Source: JAIBCC01 sp963763855
Lineage (GTDB): Bacteria > Acidobacteriota > Blastocatellia > Pyrinomonadales > Pyrinomonadaceae
DNA length: 64,000 nt
NCBI GenBank assembly: GCA_963763855.1
Contig: CAVXPU010000005.1
Coordinates: 1-64,000 of the forward strand
Direction: 5' to 3'
Of this stretch, positions 41,974 to 49,230 are shown piece after piece. A model generated the notes under the pieces. The model saw only the letters and a list, made by a program, of their open reading frames with translations, searched no databases and was not told where the DNA came from. The translations under genes and the position numbers were made by a program. The first letter of the stretch is position 1. Each line of letters opens with the position of its first letter.

Positions 41974-42082
41974 TAAGCAATCGAACCTCCATATGTGACC
42001 GCTTATATTGTAACAACATTGGTTTAGAACTTAAATTGCTAATTGCATTGGCTTTTTACTTCTTTTCCCACACATTACATTG

Positions 42083-42113
42083 TATTGGTCAAATCGCTTT
42101 GACTGCCAATTAA
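42083..42113. repeat. Palindromic cassette end, right, copy 2
   Basis: TATTGGTCAAATCG...TGCCAATTA palindrome about 110 bp upstream of the nuclease start and 23 bp before promoter K. Matches 28603-28636. Confidence 0.6.
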
Positions 42114-42135
42114 TTTCCATCCTCAAATATTATCC

Positions 42136-42165
42136 TGACACCTTTTCCGTCTAAAATCCGCGTTA
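42136..42165 (+). promoter_or_regulatory. ECF-type promoter, class 1 (site K)
   Basis: TGACACC and CGCGTTA start 23 nt apart, 22 bp before ATG 42187. The GGAGG ribosome site lies in the loop of ATTG-GAGG-CAAT, so initiation could be structure-controlled. Confidence 0.72.
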
Positions 42166-42186
42166 CATATTGGAGGCAATTTCAAT

Positions 42187-44514
42187 ATGCAACGCGGATT
42201 CAAATTTTATACACAATTCATCGCTTTATTTTTACTTTTTAGTTTTTCAACTTCGCTCGTTTTCGGGCAAAAGAAACCTGCTCAGACCAAATCGCCGATT
42301 TGCACGGGTGCGTGGACGGGCAGCATTACGTTCTCACGCACGCAATCGCTGACCGACAACAAGGTTGTGCCGCGAGTTTCGGGACGCGGGAAAGATACGA
42401 AAAAAATGGAAATGAAGCTCGATTACAAAGCGACCGTTGCAGTTATCGAATCGTCGGAAAAAAACGGTTCGTGCATCGGCAAAGCCTCGATTAACAGCAA
42501 TTATACGATGACCGACACGACAAAGGCTGAAGAGGAAAATTCGTGCGACAAAGGCAAGACGTTTAAGTTGATGACCGGAAATTTCGTATCTCAAACCGGA
42601 ATCAGCGGTAGCGGGAAAGGCGAAGCAAATGTTTCGATTGGGGTAAATTCCGATGGAACTTACAGTGTCGGCGTTGGTTTGCCACAGATTCCAGGCAAAA
42701 CTTCGGGTTCGCAATCCGCGTCCTTCAGCGGTCAATGTTGGACGAAGGAAGGCTACAACAACGCCATGCCGAGCACGGCAACCAATGTTCAAGGTGCTTC
42801 GTTTAGGTCAAATGGAACGCATCGGGTTGATCCGGCAAATCCAAATAAACTTTCAGGCTCTTACTCCGAATCGGCTTTGGGGGTTACAAATACAATCACT
42901 TGGAGTCTGCAAAGATGCGGCGGCGAGCTTAGTATTACCGACCTCAAATTTGCAGATATGAAGTTTCCAAACTGGAACGACTGGCAAGAAGTTGACCAAT
43001 ACAAAGGCACAACAGACGGAAATTTTGTAAAAATTACCGCCAAAGTTTTGAACACATCGCCCGAAACGAAATACGCCGAACTCAGTTTTAAGGAAACTTT
43101 CAAGGGCGATAAATGGGACGGTGCCAGACCTGATATGCCTTTGAAAAAAGATTTTGTCAGTTTTAAGGTTGACGCGGGCGAAGAAAGAGAAATCGAATTT
43201 GTCTGGGATTCAAGCGGTTATGCATGGTATGACGATGGTCGTCCGCGACTCGTCGAACGCATCAAAGCCGAGATTTGGAAAGAAAATAAATTGGTTGATA
43301 GTATGACCAAAAATCTGAAAGTTGCTCCGAAACCTGTCGTGCTGGTTCACGGTTTGTGGGACAATTGGAGACGGTTTGAGGTTTGGCAAAATATTTTTAC
43401 AATCTCGCACAGTTACGATTGGAAAGCGTTTCCCGTCGGCGAAAAACCCGACAAAGGCGTGATGGATATGGGCGAATTCGGGACGCTCAAACCGGGCAAA
43501 TCGCTGACCGAAAATGCGGCGGCACTCAAATCCTACATCAGCTACGCCCAGCAAGACCGCAATGCGTGGCACGTTGATATTGTCGCTCATTCGACCGGCG
43601 GTTTGGTCGCCCGCAATTATATCAGCCAACTGATGCCCGAACCTCTCGAAGACGGTCGTCCGCAGGTTTCGCGTCTGCTCTTGCTCGGCACGCCGAACAC
43701 GGGCAGCACCTGTGCAGATATGATGTATCTCGTTACCCTCAACCAGCCTTTGTATCACGCGACGAGATTGTTTGCCGTTGAGTTCAATCGCGTGAATAGC
43801 ACACGAAAAGGCGTAAGATTTTCGGCTCTCGCGGGAAACCCAATGCCGTTTATGTGTAATGCGGTTACTCCGAACGACACCTTTGTTTCAGTCGCATCGG
43901 CACATTGGACTATCAAAGACACGGCAGTTACACCTTATACGCATGAGGAATTGACGGGCGATAAAGGTCTTGCAGATTATGTGAATAATCGTCCAACGAA
44001 GGGAGTTCCGGTCTTTACGGATTTTGTGAAACCGCGTCTGGCAATCGGACCGAGAGGCGATCATAATCTCGATTTTTCCGATTTGTTAGACAAAAAAACA
44101 GGTCTAAATTATCAACCAAATGGCGAGGCGTATTCGCTCAACGCGACTCGCGGACCGAACGTTTCAAATATGGACGTAGCTGAAAATTCGACAGTGAATG
44201 ATACGCCGAACGTTGATTTTTCTAAATCCGTCAAACTTGCAGCTAAACAAACGGTTGAAATCGATATTCCGGTTGAAACGGCACTAAATTTCGGCTTGAC
44301 GTTTATGGCTGATTCACAAATCTCTGCCACGCTGTTTGACGAAAAAGGAGCAATTGTTGGCAAAAATTTAGCCAAAACACGGGAAGCAAACGTCTGGTTT
44401 CGTTCGATTTTTTATGAAAAACCAATTGCCAAAGGGACTTGGAAACTGAGGTTGGAAAATACTTCGGATAAAGAGTTTGAAGCAGTTTTGGTAACTTGGA
44501 AAGATGCCGCATAA
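42187..44514 (+). CDS. Large secreted lipase/esterase-like alpha/beta hydrolase
   Basis: 775 residues. A signal peptide (to about 'SLVFGQK') precedes a long N-terminal beta domain (about 30-240) and a CARDB/Ig-like domain (about 250-380, 'NFVKITAKVLNTSPETKYAEL'). The hydrolase domain spans about 385-620: 'KPVVLVHGLWDNWRRFEVW', nucleophile in 'VDIVAHSTGGLVARNYI' (AHSTG), and 'LLLLGTPNTGSTCADMM', as in PGAP1/LCAT-like lipases. A C-terminal PPC-like sandwich (about 670-775) ends in 'WKLRLENTSDKEFEAVLVTW'. Exported, so probably acts on external lipids or esters. Single gene behind promoter K. Confidence 0.8.
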   Translation: MQRGFKFYTQFIALFLLFSFSTSLVFGQKKPAQTKSPICTGAWTGSITFSRTQSLTDNKVVPRVSGRGKDTKKMEMKLDYKATVAVIESSEKNGSCIGKASINSNYTMTDTTKAEEENSCDKGKTFKLMTGNFVSQTGISGSGKGEANVSIGVNSDGTYSVGVGLPQIPGKTSGSQSASFSGQCWTKEGYNNAMPSTATNVQGASFRSNGTHRVDPANPNKLSGSYSESALGVTNTITWSLQRCGGELSITDLKFADMKFPNWNDWQEVDQYKGTTDGNFVKITAKVLNTSPETKYAELSFKETFKGDKWDGARPDMPLKKDFVSFKVDAGEEREIEFVWDSSGYAWYDDGRPRLVERIKAEIWKENKLVDSMTKNLKVAPKPVVLVHGLWDNWRRFEVWQNIFTISHSYDWKAFPVGEKPDKGVMDMGEFGTLKPGKSLTENAAALKSYISYAQQDRNAWHVDIVAHSTGGLVARNYISQLMPEPLEDGRPQVSRLLLLGTPNTGSTCADMMYLVTLNQPLYHATRLFAVEFNRVNSTRKGVRFSALAGNPMPFMCNAVTPNDTFVSVASAHWTIKDTAVTPYTHEELTGDKGLADYVNNRPTKGVPVFTDFVKPRLAIGPRGDHNLDFSDLLDKKTGLNYQPNGEAYSLNATRGPNVSNMDVAENSTVNDTPNVDFSKSVKLAAKQTVEIDIPVETALNFGLTFMADSQISATLFDEKGAIVGKNLAKTREANVWFRSIFYEKPIAKGTWKLRLENTSDKEFEAVLVTWKDAA

Positions 44515-44526
44515 TTAGAGACTAAT

Positions 44527-44718
44527 TTGCCGGGTGTTATGCTGGTAACCGCAGGACAAATCGCCGAGGTCGTTTATCAAGCGGCTACGGATGTCACAAA
44601 TTAGCTCAGATATGTCGCCGGTTTGGGTGCTCAGGCAATGTGTGCCCAACGCAATCAAATTGGCGATGAGGCTTTTAGAAAGGGAATGGAGTAGTTATTT
44701 TTTGGAGTTAAGTATTGA
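44527..44718 (+). pseudogene. C-terminal remnant of an SDR oxidoreductase
   Basis: One frame reads 'MLVTAGQIAEVVYQAATD', then TAG, then 'LRYVAGLGAQAMCAQRNQ' and 'IGDEAFRKGM', then a second TAG. This is the typical C-terminal tail of short-chain dehydrogenases ('QIAEVVYEAATDG..LRYVAG.DA'). The N-terminal Rossmann part is absent and two stops interrupt the frame, so it is a dead fragment just after the lipase gene. Confidence 0.7.
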
Positions 44719-44729
44719 ATTTGCCGTAT

Positions 44730-45137
44730 TTAGCAAACTTGCTCATTGCAATAGTACCTGAGAAAAAACGCGGTTACTGTTACTGCAGCTCCTATCAATA
44801 CTCCGATTGCAACTTTCGAGCCAATTGAAAGCCCTCGGCGGCTTACTTTCTTAACTTGATCGTAGGAAATGTTTGTTTTAGTACTGAAATCGCTCGCGGT
44901 TACGGTAAAAGAATCTTCGTCGATCTTGCTCACGAATCCTTTGATCTTGGATTTGTCGAGCATTTCAATCGTAACTTTCGCCTTTTCACCCGTTCCAATT
45001 TTAGCGAGTTTTGCTTTGATTTCGGTTACTGAATCTTGTTTGTAAGTAACTTTTTTGCCAGTTTCGGATACTTTGGCAGCAAACGCAAAATTACTAATGA
45101 GACCAATCAGAGCAAGTACTAACAATTTCCTTAACAT
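44730..45137 (-). CDS. Small exported protein with C-terminal membrane helix
   Basis: 135 residues. The signal peptide ends near 'NFAFAAK'. The mature part 'GTGEKAKVTIEMLDKSKIKGFVSKIDEDSFTVT' is an Sm-like strand module similar to the N-terminal domain of the DUF481 protein at 8932. A C-terminal transmembrane helix (about 106-125) precedes the tail 'RYYCNEQVC', like the tail of the 29822 product. Function unknown. Divergent from the P450 gene. Confidence 0.65.
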   Translation of the reverse strand: MLRKLLVLALIGLISNFAFAAKVSETGKKVTYKQDSVTEIKAKLAKIGTGEKAKVTIEMLDKSKIKGFVSKIDEDSFTVTASDFSTKTNISYDQVKKVSRRGLSIGSKVAIGVLIGAAVTVTAFFLRYYCNEQVC

Positions 45138-45245
45138 ATTTTTTATATTCCTTTTTTCCGATTTAGGGATTTCAACAATTCGTTTGTGTCATAGTCGCTC
45201 AAATTCACCTTAAAGTAAATCGGAAATTTCTGCTAAAATCATCGA

Positions 45246-46589
45246 ATGACCCAGTTAAAATTACCACCCACGGTTAAGCCAAGTTGGATTGGCGGACATT
45301 TCCGTGCATTTTTGAGTGATCGGCTTGGTTTTTTGCAACAATTGTCAAAATTAGGAGATATATCCTCATTTCGATTGGGTAAACAACAGGCGTTTTTTAT
45401 CAATCATCCAGATATTATCCGCGATGTATTGGTTACAAATCATGCGAAATTTGAAAAAGGTAATGCTCTAAAACGTGCGAAAAAACTGCTTGGCGAGGGT
45501 CTTTTAACGAATGAAGGGGCATCGCATCTGCGTCAGCGGCGAATGATTCAGCCTTTGTTTCATCGCCAGCGGATTGCGGAGTACGCCAATTCGATGGTTG
45601 AATTTGGCGAAAAAATGTCGGGTGAATGGCGAGATGGGGAAGAACTCGATATTAGCCATGAAATGATGCGATTGACGCTAAATATCGTTGGCAAAACTCT
45701 TTTTAGTGCAAATGTTGCGGATGAAGCGGACGAGGTTGGAAAGGCAATGACGGATTTGGTCGAACTATTCGATTATTTGGTTTTACCCTTTGCAGAACTT
45801 TTAGAAAAACTTCCGTTGCCTCATTCAAAGCGTTTCAGAAACGCCAAAAACACCTTAGATACAATAATTTACGACATTATCAATGAACGCCGGAAATCGG
45901 GCGAAGACAAAGGCGATCTGCTTTCGATGCTGCTGATGGCTCAAGACGAAGACGATGGCGGACAAATGAGTGACGTCCAAATACGCGACGAATGTCTGAC
46001 GCTTTTTCTTGCCGGACATGAAACAACAGCCAATGCCTTAATTTGGACGTGGTATCTTTTATCGCAAAATCCGGATGTCGAAAAGAAATTTCACGACGAA
46101 CTAGATGCGGTTTTAGAGGGACGAAAACCAACGCCCGAAGATTATCAAAAACTCAAATTTACCGAAGCAATTTTAGCTGAATCAATGAGGCTTTTCCCGC
46201 CTGCTTGGGGACTTGGCAGATTGGCAATTGAACAACACGAAATCAACGGTTACGAAATTCCCAAAGGTTCATTAATATTGATGTCGATGTATGTTTTGCA
46301 GCGTGACGAAAGATTTTGGGAAGATGCCGACACTTTCAAACCAGAACGCTTTATGAGCGAAAACGCCATTAAGGAAGCCTCAAATAAATTTATCTATTTC
46401 CCCTTCGGCGGCGGCGTAAGACGTTGCGTTGGCGAACAATTCGCTTGGATGGAAGGCGTTTTGCTGTTGGCAGCGTTAGGGCGAAAGTGGAAATTAAAAT
46501 TAAATCCTGAGCAGAAAATTGTTCCGCAAGCGATGATTACGCTAAGATCGAAGTTTGGGATGAAGATGAAGGTTGAGAAGAGACGTTGA
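45246..46589 (+). CDS. Cytochrome P450
   Basis: 447 residues. Helix I 'LFLAGHETTANALIWTW' has the oxygen-binding AGxxTT motif; the ExxR motif is in 'AILAESMRLFPPAWG'; 'FKPERFMSE' is the PERF motif; and the haem loop 'FPFGGGVRRCVGEQ' carries the ligand Cys394. It resembles CYP fatty-acid or terpenoid hydroxylases of the class with a long N-terminus. No ferredoxin or reductase gene is adjacent. No class 1 or class 2 ECF-type site was found upstream. Confidence 0.92.
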   Translation: MTQLKLPPTVKPSWIGGHFRAFLSDRLGFLQQLSKLGDISSFRLGKQQAFFINHPDIIRDVLVTNHAKFEKGNALKRAKKLLGEGLLTNEGASHLRQRRMIQPLFHRQRIAEYANSMVEFGEKMSGEWRDGEELDISHEMMRLTLNIVGKTLFSANVADEADEVGKAMTDLVELFDYLVLPFAELLEKLPLPHSKRFRNAKNTLDTIIYDIINERRKSGEDKGDLLSMLLMAQDEDDGGQMSDVQIRDECLTLFLAGHETTANALIWTWYLLSQNPDVEKKFHDELDAVLEGRKPTPEDYQKLKFTEAILAESMRLFPPAWGLGRLAIEQHEINGYEIPKGSLILMSMYVLQRDERFWEDADTFKPERFMSENAIKEASNKFIYFPFGGGVRRCVGEQFAWMEGVLLLAALGRKWKLKLNPEQKIVPQAMITLRSKFGMKMKVEKRR

Positions 46590-46590
46590 A

Positions 46591-46779
46591 CTAAGATTTA
46601 GAAGTTTCAATCCAGACTGCCTTTCCATTTTTCCAGATTGCGATCGGATTTCCCATGCGTTTATGAGCAAGAACCGCTTCCTTCACGGCTCGTTGCAGAG
46701 TTTCCGTAATCTGTTTTTCGTCAGCGAAAATTTCTTCAAGCGTAGCTTTCTTGCTATTTTGTTTAGATTTATTTTGCAT
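46591..46779 (-). CDS. Small basic protein paired with a zeta-like kinase
   Basis: 62 residues from ATG 46779 (an in-frame ATG at 46815 would add 12). Sequence: a Lys/Ser/Gln-rich N-terminus, then 'TLEEIFADEKQITETLQRAV', then 'AHKRMGNPIAIWKNGKAVWI', which is shaped like the short partner proteins often encoded just after zeta-type kinases. It overlaps the kinase stop by 11 bp, indicating translational coupling. Whether it neutralises the kinase as an antitoxin is inference; the reversed order (kinase first) differs from classical epsilon-zeta. Confidence 0.6.
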   Translation of the reverse strand: MQNKSKQNSKKATLEEIFADEKQITETLQRAVKEAVLAHKRMGNPIAIWKNGKAVWIETSKS

Positions 46780-47347
46780 ACCTTTCTCGCAAAGTTTGCC
46801 AAATGATCGGCTCATTTACTTTCTCTATTTTCAACAAATTTCCCTTAGCAATCAACCGTAGATTTTCGCTACCGGAATTATCATAAAAATACCAGCTATC
46901 CGCGATTGGCTGATACAGTTGGAAAAAATTCCGCAAACCCTTTTCATAACGCCTTCTAATCGTGTCATTTGGAATATTGTGTCCGCCTTGCATTACCCTT
47001 TCAGCCACCCGCAAAACGGCAAGTTCGGCATCACCAATCCAAAGAAAAATTAACTTGAATTTGTAGCCATTCTCACGCATTTTCTTCAGACGGGGCTGAA
47101 AACTTCTCGAAGAAAGCGTAGTTTCAAATGCAAAATCATGATTCGATTCGGCTAGGGCACTAATCCGCTTAAGCATTATTTTTCCCGCCGCAATAGCTAC
47201 CGTTTCGGGAGAAAAAGCAGAAAGACCTTGAGCTAAAGTATCAGCATTTACAAATTCATCCACGCCGAGCTTATCACGCAACAAGAATGGTGCGATAGTT
47301 GATTTTCCAGATCCGTTTGCTCCTGCAATTACGACAATATGAGGCAT
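46769..47347 (-). CDS. Zeta-toxin-like P-loop kinase
   Basis: 192 residues. Walker A is 'VIAGANGSGKSTIAPFLL' near the N-terminus. 'DEFVNADTLAQGL' supplies the Asp-containing substrate loop, and 'HDFAFETTLSSRSF' the zeta-type FETT motif. 'IRRRYEKGLRNFF' is the arginine helix, and 'SWYFYDNSGSENLRLIAKG' closes the fold. Zeta toxins phosphorylate UDP-activated amino sugars; chromosomal relatives like this are often of unproven toxicity. It precedes and overlaps the small partner gene. Confidence 0.8.
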   Translation of the reverse strand: MPHIVVIAGANGSGKSTIAPFLLRDKLGVDEFVNADTLAQGLSAFSPETVAIAAGKIMLKRISALAESNHDFAFETTLSSRSFQPRLKKMRENGYKFKLIFLWIGDAELAVLRVAERVMQGGHNIPNDTIRRRYEKGLRNFFQLYQPIADSWYFYDNSGSENLRLIAKGNLLKIEKVNEPIIWQTLRERYAK

Positions 47348-47545
47348 TTTGGAATTTTAACACAAATTTTTCCCGAACTTACTTGAAATTCCCATCGTAA
47401 TAGGTTTATGTTAGTGATGTAGCCGTTCGGATTGAGCGGTGAAAATTAAACACAGGGAGTGTTAGCGGATTTTGGATTGATGATTTTGGATTTCGGATTT
47501 TTATTTAATCCTGCAATTTGATTCAAAACAAATCCGCGACAAGTT

Positions 47546-48589
47546 ATGAATAAGAAATATACACACGCAATCGTCATCGGGCGATTTCAGCCATTCCATT
47601 CTGCACATCAAGATTTAATCCAACACAGTTTGTCGCTTGCCGAAAAAGTCATCGTTATCCTTGGCTCGGCTCGAAGTGCGTCCGACATTAAAAATCCATT
47701 CACGCCTGCAATGCGAGAGGAAATGATTCGGGCTTGCTTTCCCGTTGATAATAAACGACTTACGTTTTCCGCTGTCCGCGATTATCCGTATAATGACCAC
47801 GTTTGGACGACTGAAATTCAAAATGTGGTAAACGAAGAGATTGAAGACGAAAAGGACGCAAAAGTTGCGATTGTCGGATTTTTCAAAGACCGCAGTTCGT
47901 ATTATCTCAACCTTTTTCCGCAATGGAGTTTTGAAGAATTCTATTGCAAAAATCGCGACAATCTAAAGATCAACGCGACTGAGATTCGTGAAAAGTATTT
48001 TACCGAAAACGATGATTGGCAAACGCAAGTTCCAACATCAATCGCCACGCAATTAGAAGTTTTCAAGCAGAGCGAAGACTTTGCTACATTGCGAAAGGAA
48101 TTCTCTTATCTCAAACAATACAAAGAAGATACGCGTTTTGTCGGCGTGCCATATAAACCCGTTTTTATCACAACTGACGCGGTTGTTGTGCAAAGCGGAC
48201 ATATTTTGGTTATCCGTCGCGGACATCAGCCGGGCAAAGGTCTTTTGGCACTTCCCGGCGGATTTTTGCAGCCTGAATTAACGCTCGAAGACAACGCTAT
48301 CAAAGAGCTAAAAGAGGAAACAAACATCAAAGTTCCCGCTCAAGTCCTTCGCGGAAGCATCAAAACGAGCCGTCCATTCGATTATCCCGAACGCTCAGCA
48401 CGCGGTCGAACCGTGACATTCGCCTACTTTATCGAACTCGAACCGAGCCTTAAAGATGGTCTGCCGAAAGTAAAAGGCGGTGATGATGCGGCGAAAGCCT
48501 TTTGGCTGCCGTTATCGGCTCTGGGCGAAAACGAGGATAAGTTTTTTGAAGATCATTATTCGATAATCAAAGCTTTTATTGGATTTTAG
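47546..48589 (+). CDS. Bifunctional NMN adenylyltransferase / Nudix hydrolase
   Basis: 347 residues. The NadM-type nucleotidyltransferase half (1-180) has 'IVIGRFQPFHSAHQDLI' with the HxxH motif at residues 18-21 and the later 'INATEIREKYF'. The Nudix half (about 200-347) has the box 'GGFLQPELTLEDNAIKELKE' followed by ET, with the REUxEE part present (Lys replaces Arg). The usual first Glu of the box is Leu, with a Glu one position earlier. Such fusions make NAD+ from NMN and hydrolyse ADP-ribose-like compounds. Together with the NadV gene 640 bp downstream it forms the two-step nicotinamide salvage route. The upstream gap 47348-47545 contains only an ATTTTGGATTT-type repeat tract. Confidence 0.9.
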   Translation: MNKKYTHAIVIGRFQPFHSAHQDLIQHSLSLAEKVIVILGSARSASDIKNPFTPAMREEMIRACFPVDNKRLTFSAVRDYPYNDHVWTTEIQNVVNEEIEDEKDAKVAIVGFFKDRSSYYLNLFPQWSFEEFYCKNRDNLKINATEIREKYFTENDDWQTQVPTSIATQLEVFKQSEDFATLRKEFSYLKQYKEDTRFVGVPYKPVFITTDAVVVQSGHILVIRRGHQPGKGLLALPGGFLQPELTLEDNAIKELKEETNIKVPAQVLRGSIKTSRPFDYPERSARGRTVTFAYFIELEPSLKDGLPKVKGGDDAAKAFWLPLSALGENEDKFFEDHYSIIKAFIGF

Positions 48590-48597
48590 GAACGGGA

Positions 48598-49181
48598 TTC
48601 ACCACAGAGGCACAGAGAACACGGAGTTTTTTATGAAAATTTTGATTCTAATTTTGTTTGTTCTTAGCTTGTCGGGCTGCGAAAATGTGAAAACAGACGA
48701 GTCTTACTCAAACAGTCAATCGTATTATCGCGAAGACGGCACGTTAAAAGACGAATTTTACGGGAAAGGTGAAAATTCCGATATTCCCAATAGCTTTGAG
48801 GCTGTTGAGGTTGATAAAAACGGAAAGGAAACAGGAAAAGGTGGCAGCACGCATTTTGAATTCGTAAATGAAGAAGTTGGAATTAATTTTCAAATCTATG
48901 AATCGTCTGAAATTGCTTTGAAACAATTGAATCAAACTATCGAAAAAGCCGATAAGGTTATTCGGAAAAGTGTAATTAAGAACAACAAAGGCGAAGAAGT
49001 TGGACAGAAAGCATTGTTGATTCAAACAACAGAGACGGAAGGACGCCGCTATTACTCGTTGGTTTGGACTAGAAATTCGAGATTAGCAAGTTTGTCCGGC
49101 GATTCATTGAAGGCAATTGAGGCATACGAAAACGACAGAAAACTATAAAAATCTCTGTGCCCTCTGTGTCTCTGTGGTGAA
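48598..49181. repeat. Inverted-repeat pair flanking a lipoprotein gene
   Basis: Left arm TTCACCACAGAGGCACAGAG (48598 on, to 48626) and right arm 49153-49181 are complementary at about 25 of 29 positions. They enclose one lipoprotein gene. The 'CACCACAGAG' sequence is a widespread extragenic repeat (general knowledge); as a flanking pair it could mark a mobilised unit. Confidence 0.7.
48633..49148 (+). CDS. Lipoprotein of unknown function
   Basis: 171 residues from ATG 48633. A signal peptide with lipobox 'LSLSGC' (Cys17) is followed by a Ser/Asn-rich linker. The alpha/beta domain includes 'SFEAVEVDKNGKETGKGGSTHFEF' and 'RYYSLVWTRNSRLASLSGDSLKAIEAYE'. Not recognised as a named family. It sits inside a pair of inverted repeats between the two NAD-salvage genes. 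Confidence 0.68.
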   Translation: MKILILILFVLSLSGCENVKTDESYSNSQSYYREDGTLKDEFYGKGENSDIPNSFEAVEVDKNGKETGKGGSTHFEFVNEEVGINFQIYESSEIALKQLNQTIEKADKVIRKSVIKNNKGEEVGQKALLIQTTETEGRRYYSLVWTRNSRLASLSGDSLKAIEAYENDRKL

Positions 49182-49230
49182 AAAAAAGATTTAGGCTTTC
49201 AGGTAGAGAGCCGAAAATAGGAGAAAAATA

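Noticed and set aside
42300..42494. Alternative-frame open reading frames inside the large lipase and kinase genes
   Set aside because: They are overlaps of genes whose own frames show conserved domains throughout.
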